A stretch of DNA of 64,000 bases from Streptomyces niveus. Its GTDB lineage: Bacteria > Actinomycetota > Actinomycetes > Streptomycetales > Streptomycetaceae. Position 1 is the first letter of the stretch; the number at the start of each line of letters is the position of its first letter. The translations under genes and the position numbers were made by a program. Of the stretch, positions 1-19,997 are shown in pieces. The notes under the pieces were generated by a model. It was not told the DNA's origin, searched no databases, and was given only the letters and a program-made list of their open reading frames with translations. The stretch lies in assembly GCF_001723055.1 (NCBI RefSeq), contig NZ_MDCR01000064.1, positions 1-64,000 on the forward strand, in the 5' to 3' direction.

Positions 1-206
1 GGGTGCGGGCGGCCTCAGGCGTTCGGCGTTGTCGGGGGTTCGGCCACCGGCGCCGGGCGCTCGGTCTCACGGACCCGCGGGCCTGGGCCCGGAGCCCGAC
101 CGGGCCCCGTGAACAGCCACGGCCGTCCCACTGCCCCGGCTGCGAGGGTACGGACGGCCGTCGGGCGACGGGGCGGGCGAGCGACGGGCGGGCTCGCGAC
201 GCACGA

Positions 207-244
207 AGTCCCCCTTCCCGCCGGCGCCGGCGGGAAGGGGGACT
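207..244 (-). terminator. Perfect 19-bp palindrome, terminator of the starter-unit operon
   Basis: Every base from 207 to 225 pairs with 226 to 244, giving a 19-bp perfect inverted repeat of almost pure G+C. It lies 11 bases beyond the stop of the glycine-oxidase-like gene, where a factor-independent terminator of the minus-strand operon would be expected. There is no T-tract, which is usual for Streptomyces. I see no convincing gene in bases 1-206. Confidence 0.8.
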
Positions 245-255
245 CGTGGGACCGA

Positions 256-1344
256 TCAGGAGAAGCGGAGCGGGGTGAACGGCGCCGTCGCGGCGTGCGG
301 GACGGTGTCGGTCAGGTAGGCCGCCATGGCCACGGCCGTGACGGGAGCCAGCTGGACTCCCATCCGGAAGTGCCCGCTCGCCAGGTAGACATCGGGAACC
401 GTGGTCGGGCCCATGACGGGGAGGTCGTCGGGCGAGGCGGGACGGAGCCCCGCGGTGATCTCGGCGAAACGCAGGGCGCCCACCTCGGGAATGACCTCGG
501 CGGCGCGGCGCAGCAGGCTGCCGGTGCCCTCGGCGGTGACGGTCTCGTCGTAGCCGCGCTCCTCGTAGGTGGCGCCGACGACGAGCTCACCGTCCAGGCG
601 GGGAGCCAGGTAGAGGGACTTGCCCTTGGAGATGGCGCGGGCCGTCACGTTGAGCAGTGGCACGTCGGAGCGCAGGCGGAGGATCTGGCCCTTGACGGGA
701 CGGATCTCCGGGATCGCGCCCGCGGGCAGCCCCTCGATCTGGTGGGTCCAGCAGCCGGCGGCCAGGACGAGACGGTCGAAGGGCACCTTGTCACCGGTGT
801 CGAGGACGACGGTGTGGTCCTCGATCCGGGTGGCTCCCCTGCGTACGACGCTGCCGCCCAGGGCTTCGACGGCGGTGATCAGCGCCGCGTCGAGGACGCG
901 CGGGTCGATGGCGCCGTCGTCCGGGGACAGCAGGCCGCCGACCACGGGGGCGAAGGCCGGCTGGAGCTTGGCGCACTCCTCGGCGGTCAGCCGTTCGGTG
1001 CGCACACCGATGGACTTCTGGAAGGCCAGTTGGCGGTCGAGGATCGGCAGGGATTCCTCGTCGAACGCCGCGTCGAGGACGCCGTCGCGCCGGAAGCCGG
1101 CCGGAGCGAACTCCTCCAGCTCCTCGACGAAGGACGGGTACAGCTCACGGGAGGTCAGGCACAGGCGCAGGAGTTCCGGCTGGTCGTACAGCTGGTCGTT
1201 GATGGCCGGGAGCAGTCCCGCCGAGGCGTGGGACGCCTTGCTGCCCGGGGCGGGGTCGATCACCGTGACGGAGACGCCTTCGCGCGCGGCCCGCCATGCG
1301 GTGGCCAGGCCGATGACACCACCGCCGACGACAACAGTTCTCAT
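256..1344 (-). CDS. FAD-dependent glycine oxidase (ThiO/CmiS2-like), beta-amino acid release
   Basis: The protein is 362 aa, the normal size for the ThiO/DAO-type FAD amine oxidases. It opens with an FAD dinucleotide motif (GGGVIG, aa 8-13) and ends with the family signature GHFRMG (aa 324-329), whose Arg binds the substrate carboxylate in glycine oxidases. Its ATG overlaps the stop of the half-DH/KR/ACP gene (ATGA), so the two are translationally coupled. In cremimycin biosynthesis a homologue, CmiS2, oxidatively removes the glycine-derived carboxymethyl group from an N-carboxymethyl-beta-amino acid and leaves the free beta-amine. Linkage to an FcoT-like gene makes the same role likely here. 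A thiamine-pathway ThiO is the alternative, but no other thi gene is nearby. Confidence is high for the family and good for the pathway role. Confidence 0.85.
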   Translation of the reverse strand: MRTVVVGGGVIGLATAWRAAREGVSVTVIDPAPGSKASHASAGLLPAINDQLYDQPELLRLCLTSRELYPSFVEELEEFAPAGFRRDGVLDAAFDEESLPILDRQLAFQKSIGVRTERLTAEECAKLQPAFAPVVGGLLSPDDGAIDPRVLDAALITAVEALGGSVVRRGATRIEDHTVVLDTGDKVPFDRLVLAAGCWTHQIEGLPAGAIPEIRPVKGQILRLRSDVPLLNVTARAISKGKSLYLAPRLDGELVVGATYEERGYDETVTAEGTGSLLRRAAEVIPEVGALRFAEITAGLRPASPDDLPVMGPTTVPDVYLASGHFRMGVQLAPVTAVAMAAYLTDTVPHAATAPFTPLRFS

Positions 1345-3425
1345 GAATTGCTCTCCTGGAGGAGTCGACGCAGGTGGGAGGCGAGCTCTGCGGGGGTGGG
1401 ATGGTCGAAGACGAGGGTCGCCGGGAGCCGCAGGCCGGTGGCGGCCGCCAGGTGGCGGCTGAGTTCGAGGTTGCCGATGGAGTCGAGCCCGGCGGCGCTG
1501 AACTCCCGCTGCGGGTCGACCTCGTCGCCGCTCTCGTAGCCGAAGACCACGGCGGACACCGAGCGGACGAACTCCAGGGCGGCGGCGTCGCGTTCGGCCT
1601 CGGGCAGCTCGGCCAGCCGGCTGACCAGGGTGTCGGTCACGGCGGGCTTGCCGGTACGGGTGGGCGCCAGCTCCTCAAGGACGGGCGGGATGTCCCCGGT
1701 GAGGCCCGCCTCGTTGAGCCGGACGGGCGAGAGGACCGCCTCGTCGCTGCCGAGCGCGGCGTCGAAGAGAGCCAGGCCCTGGTCGTGCCCCAGGGGGGCG
1801 AAACCGGACCGCTTGATGCGGTTGTGGTCGGCGGCGGACAGGTCGGAGCCCATGCCGTTCTCGCTCTCCCACAGACCCCAGGCAAGCGAGAGGCCCTGCA
1901 GTCTGCGGGCACGGCGGTGGTGGGCGAGCGCGTCGAGGACGGCGTTGGCGGCGGCGTAGTTGCCCTGCCCCGCGTTGCCGACCAGCCCCGCGACGGACGA
2001 GAACACCACGAACGCGCAGTCCGGGTCCTGGATCAGCTCGTGCAGGTGGAGGGCGGCGTCGACCTTGGGACGCAGAACCTTGTCGAGTCCGCGTGGCGTG
2101 AGGGTGCCGATCGCGCCGTCGGACAGCACACCCGCGGTGTGGATGACGGCGGACGGGGCGGGGATGCCGGCCAGTGCGCTCTCCAGCGACGAGCGGTCGG
2201 CGACGTCGCAGGCGATCACGTCGACACGGGCGCCGAGCGCGGTGAGTTCGGCATCCAGCTCGGCGGCGCCGGGCGAGCCGGGACCGCGCCGGCTGAGCAG
2301 CACGAGGTGCCGCACGTCATGGCCGGTGACGAGGTGCCGGGCGAGCAGGCGGCCCAGTTCTCCGGTGCCGCCGGTGATCACGACGGTACCCGTGAGGCTC
2401 CTGCGCCGCGGCGGCGGTGGGCTGCGTACGAGACGCGGCCGGAGCAGCGCGCCGTTGCGCACGGCGAGTTGGGGTTCGCCGGAGGCGACGGCGGCGGCGA
2501 GGGAGCGGCCCGAGTTCCCGGGGTCGTCGACGTCGACCAGGACGAAGCGGTCGGGGTGTTCGGACTGGACGCTGCGGAGCAGTCCCCAGACGGCGGCGCC
2601 CGACACGTCGGACAGGTCCTCCCCGGCGCGGGCGGCGACGGCTCCGCTGCTGACCAGCACCAGGCGGGTCTTGGCGAGGCGGTGGTCGGCCAGGCACTCC
2701 TGTACGACCATGAGGGCGCGCTGCGCCGCCGAGCGTACCGGCGAGTCCTCGTCCGTGCAGGAGACGACGAGCACGTCCGGGACGGCCGTGGCAGCCCGGA
2801 GCACGGAGTCGAGTTCGCGCAGCGTGGGGTAGGAGTCGAACAAGGGGCGGGTGGCCTTCAGCGCGCCGGTGAGGCCGATGCGGTCGGTTCCTAGGAATCC
2901 CCAGCGCTGCTGGTCGGAGTGGTCCGACTGCTGTACGACGGACTTCCACACGACGCGCAGCAGTTGGGTGCGCTGCGCCGCGGCGTCGAGCTGCTCGGCC
3001 GTGACGGGCCGGCTGACGACGGAACCGATCGTGGCGACCGGTTCGCCGTCGTCGCCGGTGAGCGCCAGGGAGAAGCCGTCGTCGCCCGGCACGGTGTGGA
3101 TGCGGACGGCGCGGGCGCCGCCCTTGTGCACCCGTATCCCGCGCAGCGCGAACGGCAGGAACGTCCGGTCCTCGCGGTCGATGTCGGGGACCAGTGCCGC
3201 TTGGAGCGCGGTGTCGAGCAGGGCCGGGTGCAGGAGGTAGTCGCCGCCCGTCGCGGTGTCGAGCGCCGAGTCGGCGTAGACCTCCTCGCCGTGCGACCAC
3301 ACGGCGCGCAGGCCCCGGAAGGCCGGCCCGTACTGGAGACCGCGGTCGGCGAAGCGGCGGTAGAGGTGCTCGATGTCGACCTCGCGGACTCCGTCAGGAA
3401 GCCCGGGCCGTTCTGCTTTACTCAT
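1341..3425 (-). CDS. Orphan PKS fragment: C-terminal half DH, KR, ACP; no KS or AT
   Basis: The protein is 694 aa. The ATG is preceded by a GAAGGAAG ribosome site. After about 15 residues it enters the second hot-dog half of a DH domain: YGPAF at aa 32-36, then [11 protein letters not shown] with the DxxxQ pair D71/Q75. The first hot-dog half, with the catalytic His of HxxxGxxxxP, is absent. A KR follows (about aa 345-525) with an intact NADPH motif (TGGTGELG), an LSD motif whose Asp suggests B-type reduction, and NYAAAN. An ACP comes last (about aa 605-685, GLDSIG, Ser about 648). The gene sits between the FcoT-like gene and the glycine oxidase gene, so it may help make or carry the unsaturated starter acyl chain. 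Its missing KS-AT-DH half would have to be another protein. A decayed module is the alternative, but the clean start at a fold boundary, good ribosome site and intact motifs argue against decay. Confidence 0.85.
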   Translation of the reverse strand: MSKAERPGLPDGVREVDIEHLYRRFADRGLQYGPAFRGLRAVWSHGEEVYADSALDTATGGDYLLHPALLDTALQAALVPDIDREDRTFLPFALRGIRVHKGGARAVRIHTVPGDDGFSLALTGDDGEPVATIGSVVSRPVTAEQLDAAAQRTQLLRVVWKSVVQQSDHSDQQRWGFLGTDRIGLTGALKATRPLFDSYPTLRELDSVLRAATAVPDVLVVSCTDEDSPVRSAAQRALMVVQECLADHRLAKTRLVLVSSGAVAARAGEDLSDVSGAAVWGLLRSVQSEHPDRFVLVDVDDPGNSGRSLAAAVASGEPQLAVRNGALLRPRLVRSPPPPRRRSLTGTVVITGGTGELGRLLARHLVTGHDVRHLVLLSRRGPGSPGAAELDAELTALGARVDVIACDVADRSSLESALAGIPAPSAVIHTAGVLSDGAIGTLTPRGLDKVLRPKVDAALHLHELIQDPDCAFVVFSSVAGLVGNAGQGNYAAANAVLDALAHHRRARRLQGLSLAWGLWESENGMGSDLSAADHNRIKRSGFAPLGHDQGLALFDAALGSDEAVLSPVRLNEAGLTGDIPPVLEELAPTRTGKPAVTDTLVSRLAELPEAERDAAALEFVRSVSAVVFGYESGDEVDPQREFSAAGLDSIGNLELSRHLAAATGLRLPATLVFDHPTPAELASHLRRLLQESNS

Positions 3426-3456
3426 TGTCGCTTCCTTCGCGAAGTCCGGGCGGGGG

Positions 3457-4016
3457 TCAGATCACGGGCGGGTTGGTGACGGCGGCGGTGATCTCGCCGT
3501 GGCTCTCGCCACCTTGCTCGTCGGCGTAGTGGCACTTGGTCCGCAGGATCACCAGGGCGTCGCGCAGGTCGTTGGCGTCCCATTCGGCGATGTCGATGAT
3601 CTCGATCTCGCCGGTGAACCGGCGGCCCTGCATGGCGCTGCGGAAGCTGCTCTTGAAGTCGGTGATGAACACGTCGGCGAGCTGCCGGGTCCAGAACTGC
3701 TCGATCGTCCAGCCGGAGAACGGCTCGACCAGTGACTCCCGTACCGACATGGCCAGCAGGTAGTAGGCCATCTGGTTGAAGCAGATGTTGAACTCGACCG
3801 AGTTGAAGTGCCCGGTGTCGTCGATGTAGCAGGACTCGGGGATCTCGAAGGTGCAGGTGGCGACGAGCCGTCCGCCGTCGCGGGGGTCGCCCTGCGAGGT
3901 GACCGTCGCCGAGGTGAGGTACTCGCACTTCTTGGCCCGGTAGGGGGTCAGCACCCGGTGCAGCAGTTCGTCGTCGGTGGGGAAGACGCGCCGGTCGGTG
4001 TCTTCGAGAAGCTGGG

Positions 4017-4020
<4 letters not shown>
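3457..4020 (-). CDS. FcoT-like dual-function thioesterase adding glycine to an enoyl thioester (CmiS1/SAV606-like)
   Basis: The protein is 187 aa, close to the size of mycobacterial FcoT (Rv0098). It shows the family core TGHFN (aa 69-73) and CFNQ (aa 80-83). Relatives CmiS1 (cremimycin), SAV606 and ScoD (isonitrile lipopeptides) catalyse Michael addition of glycine to an alpha,beta-unsaturated acyl thioester; CmiS1 and SAV606 then hydrolyse the product. The ATG overlaps the stop of PKS A (ATGA), and the half-DH/KR/ACP gene follows after 31 bases. A glycine oxidase gene two positions downstream, with no isonitrile-forming iron oxidase present, points to the beta-amino acid route and not the isonitrile route. 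The acyl chain length accepted cannot be read from the sequence. Confidence 0.85.
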
Positions 4021-14600
<10,580 letters not shown>

Positions 14601-14665
14601 GTGCATACTCCGCAACGAAGAAGAGGCATGGAAACGAAGAAGACGCTTGGAGTCGATCGAGCGGG

Positions 14666-16264
14666 TCAGGACGCCACGTGGGCGGCCAGGGCGGTGCGGT
14701 CGACCTTGCCGTTGACGGTCACGGGGAACTCGTCCACCACGCTCAGACCGTGCGGGACCATGTAGGCGGGCAGCGCGGCGCGACAGAACGCGAGGACTTC
14801 CCTGGTGTCCGGCGCGGGACCCGCGGGGGCGCAGGTGACGAACGCGTGCAGCAGCGGGTCGCCGTCCTCGCGCGGCAGGACCATCGCGACCGCGCCGGTG
14901 ATGCCGGCGAACTGGCCGATACGGCGCTCCACCTCGCCGAGTTCGACGCGGTTGCCGCGGATCTGCACCTGGGAGTCGACGCGCCCGCGGAAGTACAGCT
15001 CGCCCTCGGGCCCCATGTGGGCCAGGTCGCCGGTCTTGAACACCACCTGTCCCGATCCGGGGTGCAGCGGGTCCGGGAGGACGACGGCGCGGGTGGCCTC
15101 CGGGTCGCGCCAGTAGCCGGAGAAGAGCGACGGGCTGCGCAGGTAGATCTCGCCGATGGTGCCGGGCTCGTCGACGGGGCTGCCGTCGGACCCGAGGAGC
15201 ATCATCTCGGCGCCGGCGACGGCGTAACCGATGGAGAGGCGTTCGGTGCCGGGCGGCAGCGGGTTGGGCACCTCGGTGATGGACGCGGCCATCGTCTCGG
15301 TGGCCCCGTACCCGTTGGTGAAGCGTGCCTTCGGCAGCAGCTCCTGGAGGCGCCGCAGCTCGTCCAGGGGAAAGTCCTCCCCGGAGAAGGTGATGCGGCT
15401 GAGGATGCCCTCCTGGCCCATCTCGGCCAGCAGGTCGGATTCGTGGCGCAGTACCGGGCGCCAGACGGACGGGACACCGTCGACCTGTGTGACCCCCGCA
15501 TCGCGCAGGTACGACAGGAAGCGGCGGGGCCAGTTGAGGCGGGCGCGCGGTACGGGCACCAGCGTGGCGCCGTGGCCGAGGGCGAGGCCGATGTCGAACA
15601 GCGCGAAGTCGAACTGGAGCGGAGAGGTGTTCGCCACCCGGTCCTCGGCCGTGACGAGCCGTGCGGCCTCGGCGCCCCGCAGGAACGCGATGACCCCGCG
15701 GTGGCTCATGACCACGCCCTTGGGCCGACCGGTCGTGCCCGACGTGAAGGTGATGTACGCGGTGTCGATGGGCGTCACCACGCGGCGGCGGCGGACGCGC
15801 GGCGCGGGCGCCCGCTCCACGGTGAGGCCGCCGGGGCCGAAGCGGGCGGTGCCGACCGTCTCGGGAATGCCGGTGCGCTGTCCCTGGTCGGACTGGATGT
15901 GCAGCGCGGGCTCCGCGCTGTCGATGATCGTCAGCAGCCGCTCGTCCGGGACCTCGGGGCTGGTCGGGGTGAACGGCAGGCCCAGCGTGGCGCAGGCCAG
16001 CAGGGTCGCCACCGCGTCGGCGTTGGTGTCGGACTCCAGGATGACGCGGTCGCCCACATCCAGGCCGAGCGCGTCGAGCGCGTCGACGAGGCGGTCGACG
16101 CGCCGCTCCAGTTCGCCGTAGGTGACGGTCTCCAGACCGCCGTCCGCCGCCGCCTGGATCACGGCGGGCCGGTCGGGGTCCCTGCGGGCGGCTGCCAGCA
16201 GATACGTCCGCAGGTTGTCCACCGACGCGTGCGCCCGGACCGGACGGGCTCCATTCGGGCTCAT
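14666..16264 (-). CDS. Stand-alone adenylation enzyme, probably beta-amino acid specific (VinN/CmiS6-like)
   Basis: The protein is 532 aa and has no carrier domain. It has the P-loop SGTTGRPKG (aa 175-183), a YGATE motif, and NGKVDR with the catalytic Lys near the C-terminus. In the binding pocket Asp219 is followed by Phe220. From memory, VinN recognises the beta-amine through an Asp-Phe pair (D230/F231), whereas alpha-amino acid enzymes usually have Asp-Ala. I therefore favour this protein as the enzyme that activates the beta-amino acid made by the FcoT/ThiO pair and loads it on the discrete ACP. The start at 16264 has GGAAGGTGG upstream. PKS A follows after 65 bases on the same strand, so this is the first gene of the starter operon. 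The alternative is that it is the amino-acid-capping (VinM-like) enzyme. Confidence 0.8.
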   Translation of the reverse strand: MSPNGARPVRAHASVDNLRTYLLAAARRDPDRPAVIQAAADGGLETVTYGELERRVDRLVDALDALGLDVGDRVILESDTNADAVATLLACATLGLPFTPTSPEVPDERLLTIIDSAEPALHIQSDQGQRTGIPETVGTARFGPGGLTVERAPAPRVRRRRVVTPIDTAYITFTSGTTGRPKGVVMSHRGVIAFLRGAEAARLVTAEDRVANTSPLQFDFALFDIGLALGHGATLVPVPRARLNWPRRFLSYLRDAGVTQVDGVPSVWRPVLRHESDLLAEMGQEGILSRITFSGEDFPLDELRRLQELLPKARFTNGYGATETMAASITEVPNPLPPGTERLSIGYAVAGAEMMLLGSDGSPVDEPGTIGEIYLRSPSLFSGYWRDPEATRAVVLPDPLHPGSGQVVFKTGDLAHMGPEGELYFRGRVDSQVQIRGNRVELGEVERRIGQFAGITGAVAMVLPREDGDPLLHAFVTCAPAGPAPDTREVLAFCRAALPAYMVPHGLSVVDEFPVTVNGKVDRTALAAHVAS

Positions 16265-16488
16265 GCGCCACCTTCCCGATTCAACGTTTCCGAGTAATGC
16301 CCGCCCATTTCTAACAGGTGGACTTTTCAACTCGCAAGAACCCCTGGCCACCGGGGTCCGAACTAGGGGGCATTAGGGGTTATGCGGCCAGTAGGGGCGC
16401 AAGAACACTGACCGTACAACAGGTGGGATCCAAGTGCTGGGCTTTCGGCGCGCATCCGATGAGCCCGACAAATAGGGAGAGCGAGAAT
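16265..16488. promoter_or_regulatory. Divergent control region with three TAGGGG repeats
   Basis: These 224 bases separate the minus-strand starter operon from the plus-strand acyltransferase gene. On the plus strand TAGGGG occurs at 16364-16369, 16374-16379 and 16392-16397, so starts are 10 and then 18 bases apart. The same word, similarly phased, recurs in three other intergenic regions of this cluster. I take it as a candidate activator site; the activator is not identifiable in the window. Confidence 0.55.
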
Positions 16489-17430
16489 ATGTCGGCGATT
16501 ATCTTTCCCGGAATCGGCCCGGTCCGGCTCGCCGACTCGGCGCGGTTCCTGGTGACCCATCCCATAGCCCGCCGACTCGTCGCCGAGACGGACCGAATAC
16601 TGGGCTATTCCCTTCTCGACAGCTATCGCGAGGCCGAAGACCGCGACGACCAGGGGGCGTTCCCCGAGCCGGCCCGGATCGCGTTCCTGGTCCAGTGCCT
16701 GGCGCTGGCGGAGTGGGCCGTCAAGGAGAACGACCTGGACCCGGTCGTCTGCGCCGGCGCCAGCTTCGGCGGCACGGCGGCCGCAGTGCACTCCGGCGCG
16801 CTGTCGTTCCCCGAAGCCGTGGAGATGACCGCCGCGTGGGGCCGCCGGGTCGACGACTACTTCACCCGTGAGCACCGCGACATCGTCACCCAGTCCTTCG
16901 CCCGCGTCGCGCCCGACCCGCTCGCGGAGATCCAGGCCGAGCTGGACGCGCGGGGCGACTGGAACGAGGTGGCCTGCCAGGTCGACAACGACTTCCACAT
17001 GCTGTCGGTGCGCGAGGACGTGGTCGAGTGGTTGCAGGGACGGCTCCGCGCGGCGGGCGGCCTGCCGCTGTACGTCATGCGGCCGCCGATGCACTCGACG
17101 CTGTTCGAGGCGCTGCGGGAAGAGATCGCGGACGGGATCACCTCGGACATCGTGTTCTCCGATCCCCGGATCCCCGTGGTGTCCGACCATGACGGGTCGC
17201 TGGTACGGACGGGGGCCGGGGTGCGGGAGTTGCTGCTGAACGCCGTGACGCGCACCGTGCGGTGGCCGGCCGTCGTCGACACGATCAAGGGGCTCGGCGT
17301 CGAGCGGGTGCATGTCACCGGGCAGGACGCCCTGTGGGGACGGGTGGATGTCATGACCAAGGCGTTCCAGGTGGTGGCGGTGCGTCCGGACACAGCTATG
17401 CGACCGCGCCGTCGCAGCGCGATCGCATAG
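16489..17430 (+). CDS. Discrete acyltransferase moving the capped aminoacyl unit between ACPs (VinK-like)
   Basis: The protein is 313 aa with an FabD/AT fold. The nucleophile motif is GASFGG with Ser92, in place of the usual GHSxGE, and the catalytic His is His202 (PPMHS). Where malonyl transferases have the carboxylate-binding Arg (AARGRLM), this protein reads AAWGRR with Trp117, so malonyl is unlikely to be its substrate. In vicenistatin biosynthesis VinK transfers a dipeptidyl unit from the discrete ACP VinL to the loading ACP of VinP1, and the loading ACP of PKS A lacks any AT of its own. The ATG at 16489 follows GGGAG; an in-frame ATG at 16459 has no ribosome site. The gene converges on the discrete ACP gene with 15 bases between stops. 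Confidence 0.82.
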   Translation: MSAIIFPGIGPVRLADSARFLVTHPIARRLVAETDRILGYSLLDSYREAEDRDDQGAFPEPARIAFLVQCLALAEWAVKENDLDPVVCAGASFGGTAAAVHSGALSFPEAVEMTAAWGRRVDDYFTREHRDIVTQSFARVAPDPLAEIQAELDARGDWNEVACQVDNDFHMLSVREDVVEWLQGRLRAAGGLPLYVMRPPMHSTLFEALREEIADGITSDIVFSDPRIPVVSDHDGSLVRTGAGVRELLLNAVTRTVRWPAVVDTIKGLGVERVHVTGQDALWGRVDVMTKAFQVVAVRPDTAMRPRRRSAIA

Positions 17431-17445
17431 CGGAAAAGAATGCGG

Positions 17446-17682
17446 TCAGCGCATGGCGTCCAGGGTTTTCCAGAGAGCCCCGGGAGTCGCGAAGTTGTCC
17501 ATGTTGAGCGCATCGTCGACGAAACGGACGCCATACGCGTCCTCCATCGAGGACAGCAGTGAGACCATTCCCATGGAGTCGAGACCGCAATCGCGCAGGC
17601 TCAATTCGGCGGTCAACTCCTCATCCGGTTCCAGCAGAGGAATCTGTTTGCGGAGAAGTTGCTCGAATGACTCGTCCCACAT
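17446..17682 (-). CDS. Discrete acyl carrier protein (VinL-like)
   Basis: The protein is 78 aa and consists only of a carrier domain. The phosphopantetheine site is CGLDSMG with Ser36. Its start has GGAG five bases upstream. Acidic residues dominate the first 25 positions, as is usual for ACPs. By analogy with VinL it should receive the beta-amino acid from one adenylation enzyme, be extended by the second, and hand the capped unit to the neighbouring VinK-like acyltransferase. It is divergent from the second adenylation gene (117 bases apart). Confidence 0.88.
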   Translation of the reverse strand: MWDESFEQLLRKQIPLLEPDEELTAELSLRDCGLDSMGMVSLLSSMEDAYGVRFVDDALNMDNFATPGALWKTLDAMR

Positions 17683-17799
17683 ACGGGCTCCTGTGTTTTC
17701 CCGACGTTTACCGAATAGCCGGCGTCGCCGCCAACCTAAGCCCCGCGCCCTACCGGTCGGCACCCCTACCCACCCCTTTCCCTCTTCGGAGCGAGGACA
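17683..17799. promoter_or_regulatory. Divergent control region with TAGGGG-type repeats on the minus strand
   Basis: This lies between the discrete ACP gene (-) and the second adenylation gene (+). Read on the plus strand, CCCCT occurs at 17763-17767 and 17773-17777 (10 bases apart) and CCCTA at 17748-17752. These are the complement of the TAGGGG word found at 16364-16397. They end about 22 bases before the ATG at 17800, so they sit better as an upstream site for the minus-strand ACP gene. Confidence 0.5.
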
Positions 17800-19317
17800 A
17801 TGAATCAGACACCCGTCCCCGGACACGGCCTGCACGAACGGTTCCTGACCGGCCTGGCGCTGTCGCCCGGCCGGACCGCGATCCGCGTGCACGCCACCGA
17901 GAGCCTGACGTACGAGCAGATGCACGAACTGGCGATGCGCCGGGCCGCGGCACTGCGGGCCATGGCTCCGCAAGGACCGCACAACGTCGCCGTGCTGGCG
18001 GACAAGAGCCTGACCGCCTACGTCGGGATCATCGCCGCGCTGTACGCGGGCGCCACCGTCGTACCGCTCAACCCGCGGTTCCCGGCCGAGCGCACCCGCT
18101 CCATGCTCACCGCCGCCAACGTCTCCACCGTCGTCGCTGATCCGATCGGCCGCTCCTCACTCGCGGAGACCGAGCTGGATCTGCCCGTCCTGGACGAGGG
18201 CAGGACGGGGCCCTCGCTGGACACGCCGGTGGCCGTCAGCCCGTCCGACGTCGCGTACGTCCTGTTCACCTCGGGCTCGACGGGCCGCCCCAAGGGGGTG
18301 CCGATCACCCACGGGGCCAACCACCACTACTTCGACCTGCTGGACCGGCGCTACGACTTCAACCCCGACGACGTGTTCTGCCAGAACGTCGGACTCAACT
18401 TCGACTGCGCCATGTTCGAGATGTTCTGCGCGTGGGGCAACGGGGCGCAGGTGCACCCCGTCCCGCCCGCCGCCCACCGGGACCTGCCGGCGTTCTTGGC
18501 CGAGCGGAAGATGACCGTGTGGTTCTCCACCCCGAGCGGCATCACGTTCATCCGGCGGATGGGCGGCCTGACCCCCGGATCGATGCCCACACTGCGCTGG
18601 ACCTTCTTCGCCGGTGAGGCGCTGCTGCACGAGGACGCCGCCGACTGGCACGTCGCCGCACCCCAGTCGAAGATCGAGAATCTGTACGGGCCGACCGAGC
18701 TGACCGTGACCATCACCGGGCACCGCTGGTCGCCGAAGACCACCGAGGAACAGACCGTGAACGGCGGCGTGCCGATCGGAAAGGTGCACCCCGGCCACGA
18801 CCACCTGCTGCTGGACGACGACGGCGAGTCGGCGGTGGAGGGCGAACTGTGCATCGCCGGACCGCAGATGACACCCGGTTACCTGGACGCCGACGACAAC
18901 CGGGGCCGCTTCCTCGAGCACGCCGGCCGTCGCTGGTACCGGACCGGCGACCGGGTGCGGCGGCTGGACGACGACGAGCTGATCTATCTCGGCCGGATGG
19001 ACGCCCAGGTGCAGATCCAGGGATTCCGGGTCGAACTGGCCGAGGTCGACCATGTCGTCCGCCAGTGCACCGGTGTGCAGAACGCGGCCACCGTCACCCG
19101 GCCGGCACCGAACGGCGGGCTGGAACTCGTCCTGTACTACACGGGCGAGCGCATTCCGTCGGCGACTCTGCGCCGCGAGCTGGCCGCGCACCTGCCCGAT
19201 CCGATGGTGCCCAAGACCTTCCGGCACGTGCCGGAGTTCCCGCTCAATTCCAACCGCAAGGTCGACCGGGCGCAGTTGGCCCGGGAGGCCGCCGCGCTGT
19301 CAGACGGTCGTGCCTGA
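17800..19317 (+). CDS. Second stand-alone adenylation enzyme, probably amino-acid capping (VinM-like)
   Basis: The protein is 505 aa with an AMP-binding fold and no carrier domain. It has [10 protein letters not shown] (aa 157-166), YGPTE, an intact WYRTGD motif and RKVDR with the catalytic Lys. The pocket pair is Asp202-Cys203, unlike the Asp-Phe of the first adenylation enzyme, so the two probably select different amino acids. In vicenistatin biosynthesis VinM adds alanine to the beta-aminoacyl-ACP, which protects the amine until a peptidase removes it; a matching peptidase is encoded at 33073-34014. The ATG follows GCGAGG. The 3' end overlaps the convergent TetR gene by 18 bases. Which adenylation enzyme does which step is inference. 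Confidence 0.8.
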   Translation: MNQTPVPGHGLHERFLTGLALSPGRTAIRVHATESLTYEQMHELAMRRAAALRAMAPQGPHNVAVLADKSLTAYVGIIAALYAGATVVPLNPRFPAERTRSMLTAANVSTVVADPIGRSSLAETELDLPVLDEGRTGPSLDTPVAVSPSDVAYVLFTSGSTGRPKGVPITHGANHHYFDLLDRRYDFNPDDVFCQNVGLNFDCAMFEMFCAWGNGAQVHPVPPAAHRDLPAFLAERKMTVWFSTPSGITFIRRMGGLTPGSMPTLRWTFFAGEALLHEDAADWHVAAPQSKIENLYGPTELTVTITGHRWSPKTTEEQTVNGGVPIGKVHPGHDHLLLDDDGESAVEGELCIAGPQMTPGYLDADDNRGRFLEHAGRRWYRTGDRVRRLDDDELIYLGRMDAQVQIQGFRVELAEVDHVVRQCTGVQNAATVTRPAPNGGLELVLYYTGERIPSATLRRELAAHLPDPMVPKTFRHVPEFPLNSNRKVDRAQLAREAAALSDGRA

Positions 19318-19896
19318 TCCGAAGTGACGGGCGTTCTCCGCGACCGTCCGTAGCGCCTCGGCGAGCGACTCGCCCGTCGAGGCGTGCTCCGGGTCGACGA
19401 CCCACTGCATCATCACGCCGCTGAGCAGCGCGTGGTAGAACTGCCCGACCGCGGTCGCGGTGGGTCCCGGCAGCTCTTCGCCGCCCCACAGGAGCCGGAC
19501 CAGGCCGTTCTGCGCCTGCTGCTGCGCCTCTATGAAGAAGCTGCCCACCTCGGGCACATGGTCGCGCTGGGAGATCGCGTCGAACTGGGCCCCCCACACA
19601 GGGCGGTGGCGCTCGAACAGCTCGATCACGCGCGTCCAGGCCACCTCGAACCGCTTGATCGGATCGTCGGGGAGGTCTCCCACGTCAGCCAGAGCACTCT
19701 TCAGCTCCTGGGCCCACTCCTCCAGCGCCTCCATGATGGCGGCGTTGAGGAGTGCTTCCTTGGTGCCGTAGTGGTAGCCGATCGAGGCGAGATTCGTACC
19801 GGAAGCCTCGACGATGTCGCGCGCGGTGGTACGCGCGTACCCCTTCTCGTAGAGGCATTGCTTCGCTCCGGCCAGCAGATCCTCTCGGTGTCCCAT
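19300..19896 (-). CDS. TetR-family repressor, divergent from the exporter
   Basis: The protein is 198 aa, a typical TetR length. The N-terminal helix-turn-helix lies at about aa 22-47 (TTARDIVEASG then SIGYHYGTKEALL). The C-terminal part is a variable ligand-binding domain that I cannot assign to a ligand. It is transcribed away from the MFS exporter, and the shared 101-base gap holds a strong inverted repeat (19922-19944). The simplest reading is that it represses the exporter and itself and is relieved by the macrolactam or an intermediate. Its last 18 bases overlap the end of the adenylation gene on the opposite strand. Confidence 0.9.
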   Translation of the reverse strand: MGHREDLLAGAKQCLYEKGYARTTARDIVEASGTNLASIGYHYGTKEALLNAAIMEALEEWAQELKSALADVGDLPDDPIKRFEVAWTRVIELFERHRPVWGAQFDAISQRDHVPEVGSFFIEAQQQAQNGLVRLLWGGEELPGPTATAVGQFYHALLSGVMMQWVVDPEHASTGESLAEALRTVAENARHFGSGTTV

Positions 19897-19921
19897 GCCG
19901 AGAGTCTAGCCACCCCCCTCA

Positions 19922-19944
19922 GACATCTGTCTTGAACAGATGTC
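19922..19944. promoter_or_regulatory. Inverted-repeat operator between the TetR and exporter genes
   Basis: Nine-base arms GACATCTGT (19922-19930) and ACAGATGTC (19936-19944) are perfectly complementary around a 5-base spacer. A partial copy of the right half, CTGAACAGA, follows at 19945-19953. The site sits 25 bases from the repressor start and about 55 from the exporter start, in an A+T-richer patch than its surroundings. This is the usual position and form of a TetR operator. Confidence 0.75.
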
Positions 19945-19997
19945 CTGAACAGAATCTGAATTAGACGAACTTCTTATACAGATCTAGAGTCGAGGCC

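Noticed and set aside
1..206. Short open frames on both strands at the left edge, including a Pro-rich one ending at base 15 on the minus strand.
   Set aside because: They have no ribosome site or recognisable domain, and a minus-strand gene would have to fit between the palindrome at 207 and the edge. They are better seen as G+C-rich chance frames.
1341..3425. The orphan half-DH repairs the broken DH of module 5 in trans.
   Set aside because: It is attractive because the halves are complementary, but the orphan half is fused to its own KR and ACP and is co-transcribed with starter-unit genes far from module 5. There is no docking evidence. Kept only as a test, not a claim.
14601..16271. Apparent extension of PKS A upstream through the adenylation gene, giving a protein of over 4,000 residues.
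   Set aside because: The added stretch is an Arg/Pro-rich shadow frame of the adenylation gene. A ribosome site and clean ACP start mark 14600 as the real beginning.
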